Origin: Pseudoxanthomonas composti | GTDB lineage: Bacteria; Pseudomonadota; Gammaproteobacteria; Xanthomonadales; Xanthomonadaceae | Length of the DNA: 64,000 bases | NCBI RefSeq assembly: GCF_004122095.1 | Contig: NZ_SAWZ01000001.1 | Coordinates: forward strand, 62,001 to 126,000 | Direction of reading: 5' to 3' | In this document: positions 63,268 to 64,000 of the stretch, in pieces | How positions within the stretch are numbered: the stretch's first letter is position 1 | Layout: each line of letters opens with the position of its first letter | Program-made: the position numbers and the translations under genes | Notes under the pieces: generated by a model | Told to the model about the DNA's origin: nothing | Databases searched by the model: none | Seen by the model: only the letters and a program-made list of their open reading frames with translations

Positions 63268-64000
63268 ATGACCGACAGCGTCGTGCTCACCCACCTGCAG
63301 GATGCGGTGCTGCGCATCACCGTCAATCGCCCGGACAAGCTTAATGCGCTCAACGCGCAGACCTTGCAGGCCCTGCACGCCGCGTTTAATGACGCCGCCG
63401 ACAACGCCGAGGTCCGCGTCATCGTCCTGACCGGTGCCGGCCTGAAGGCCTTCGTGGCCGGCGCGGATATCGCCGAGATGTCCAAGCTGACGCCGGTGCA
63501 GGCACGGGAGTTCTCGTTGCGCGGCCAGCGCCTGATGCGCGCCATCGAGACGCATCCCAAGCCGGTGATCGCCATGATCAACGGCTTCGCGCTCGGCGGC
63601 GGGATGGAACTGGCGCTGGCCTGCCATCTTCGCCTCGCCTCGGACACCGCCAAGCTGGGGCAGCCGGAGATCAACCTCGGCCTGATTCCCGGCTTCGGCG
63701 GCACCCAGCGCCTGTTGCGGCTGAGCGGGCGCGCTGCGGCGCTGGAGCTGTGCCTGCTGGGTACGCCCATCGACGCGCAACGCGCGTTCCAGTTGGGCCT
63801 GGTCAATCGCGTGGTGCCGGCCGATCAGTTGGAATCGCAGACGCTGGCCCTGGCGCAGCAATTGGCGGCGGCCGCGCCGCTGGCCCTGCGCGGCATCCTC
63901 GATGCGATCGTCCACGGCGGCGAATGCGCGATGGACCAGGGCCTGCAGCTGGAGACGGCGCAGTTCGGCCTGGTGTTCTCTACCGAGGACATGCGCGAGG
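63268..64000 (+). CDS. Enoyl-CoA hydratase (3' end outside window)
   Basis: The frame is open from an ATG at 63268, with GAAGG nine bases upstream, to the window end; 244 residues are visible. It is a crotonase with both catalytic Glu of hydratases: ALGGGMELALACHLRLAS, then GQPEINLGLIPGFGGTQRL. The oxyanion-hole strand is KAFVAGADIAEM. It hydrates trans-2-enoyl-CoA in beta-oxidation. About 15 residues should be missing at the C-terminus. Divergent from the FKBP gene. Confidence 0.93.
   Translation, partial: MTDSVVLTHLQDAVLRITVNRPDKLNALNAQTLQALHAAFNDAADNAEVRVIVLTGAGLKAFVAGADIAEMSKLTPVQAREFSLRGQRLMRAIETHPKPVIAMINGFALGGGMELALACHLRLASDTAKLGQPEINLGLIPGFGGTQRLLRLSGRAAALELCLLGTPIDAQRAFQLGLVNRVVPADQLESQTLALAQQLAAAAPLALRGILDAIVHGGECAMDQGLQLETAQFGLVFSTEDMRE

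Overview
This is chromosomal sequence of a GC-rich gammaproteobacterium of the Xanthomonadaceae, most like Stenotrophomonas or Pseudoxanthomonas. The evidence is an EmrRCAB-type efflux operon arranged as in S. maltophilia, an S46 dipeptidyl-peptidase beside an M1 aminopeptidase, a cyoABCD oxidase, REP-like repeats around GTGGGAGC..GCGAAG, and intergenic GGATT and ACGAGAA repeat tracts. I see no prophage, insertion sequence, integron, CRISPR array or rRNA operon. Most of the window is core genome; the assignment to genus is an inference.

Layout. 1-8.4 kb: the C-terminal part of a membrane-anchored TPR protein, then a peptide-utilisation block (S46 peptidase with cdh on the minus strand, divergent from an M1 aminopeptidase and a DUF6702 protein). 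8.8-16.7 kb: mutS, a glutathione transferase with its WYL-type regulator, a DUF937/EF-hand protein and katG behind a probable OxyR palindrome. 16.7-20.9 kb: a thiamine locus (APH-fold kinase, TPP riboswitch, TonB-dependent receptor, PnuT). 21.3-30.2 kb: MATE pump, hslR, the rpsP-rimM-trmD-rplS operon with a clear promoter and terminator, ffh with a nitronate monooxygenase and a PabC-like enzyme, and a divergent ypjD.

30.3-36.2 kb: emrR-emrC-emrA-emrB with a 24-nt palindromic operator, then a fructokinase-type kinase. 36.6-44.8 kb: a small hypothetical gene, radA, an M61 peptidase, cyoABCD and tRNA-Thr(CGT). 44.8-56.2 kb: ispH, a flavin reductase, an SBF-like symporter, lspA-ileS-ribF-murJ, rpsT, obgE and rplU-rpmA. 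56.3-64 kb: uvrA, a hotdog thioesterase, an enoyl-CoA isomerase-like crotonase, sseA with a DUF1289-Nudix fusion, an FKBP isomerase and the start of an enoyl-CoA hydratase that runs off the end.

The most rewarding places are the thiamine locus, where the kinase could trap thiamine imported through a PnuT-type facilitator; the leaders of trmD and obgE, where repeat tracts form long inverted repeats and replace the usual Shine-Dalgarno sequence; the three-unit tandem REP array at 20.93-21.26 kb; and the DUF1289-Nudix fusion. Long open frames antisense to most genes are by-products of GC-rich third codon positions and are not annotated.
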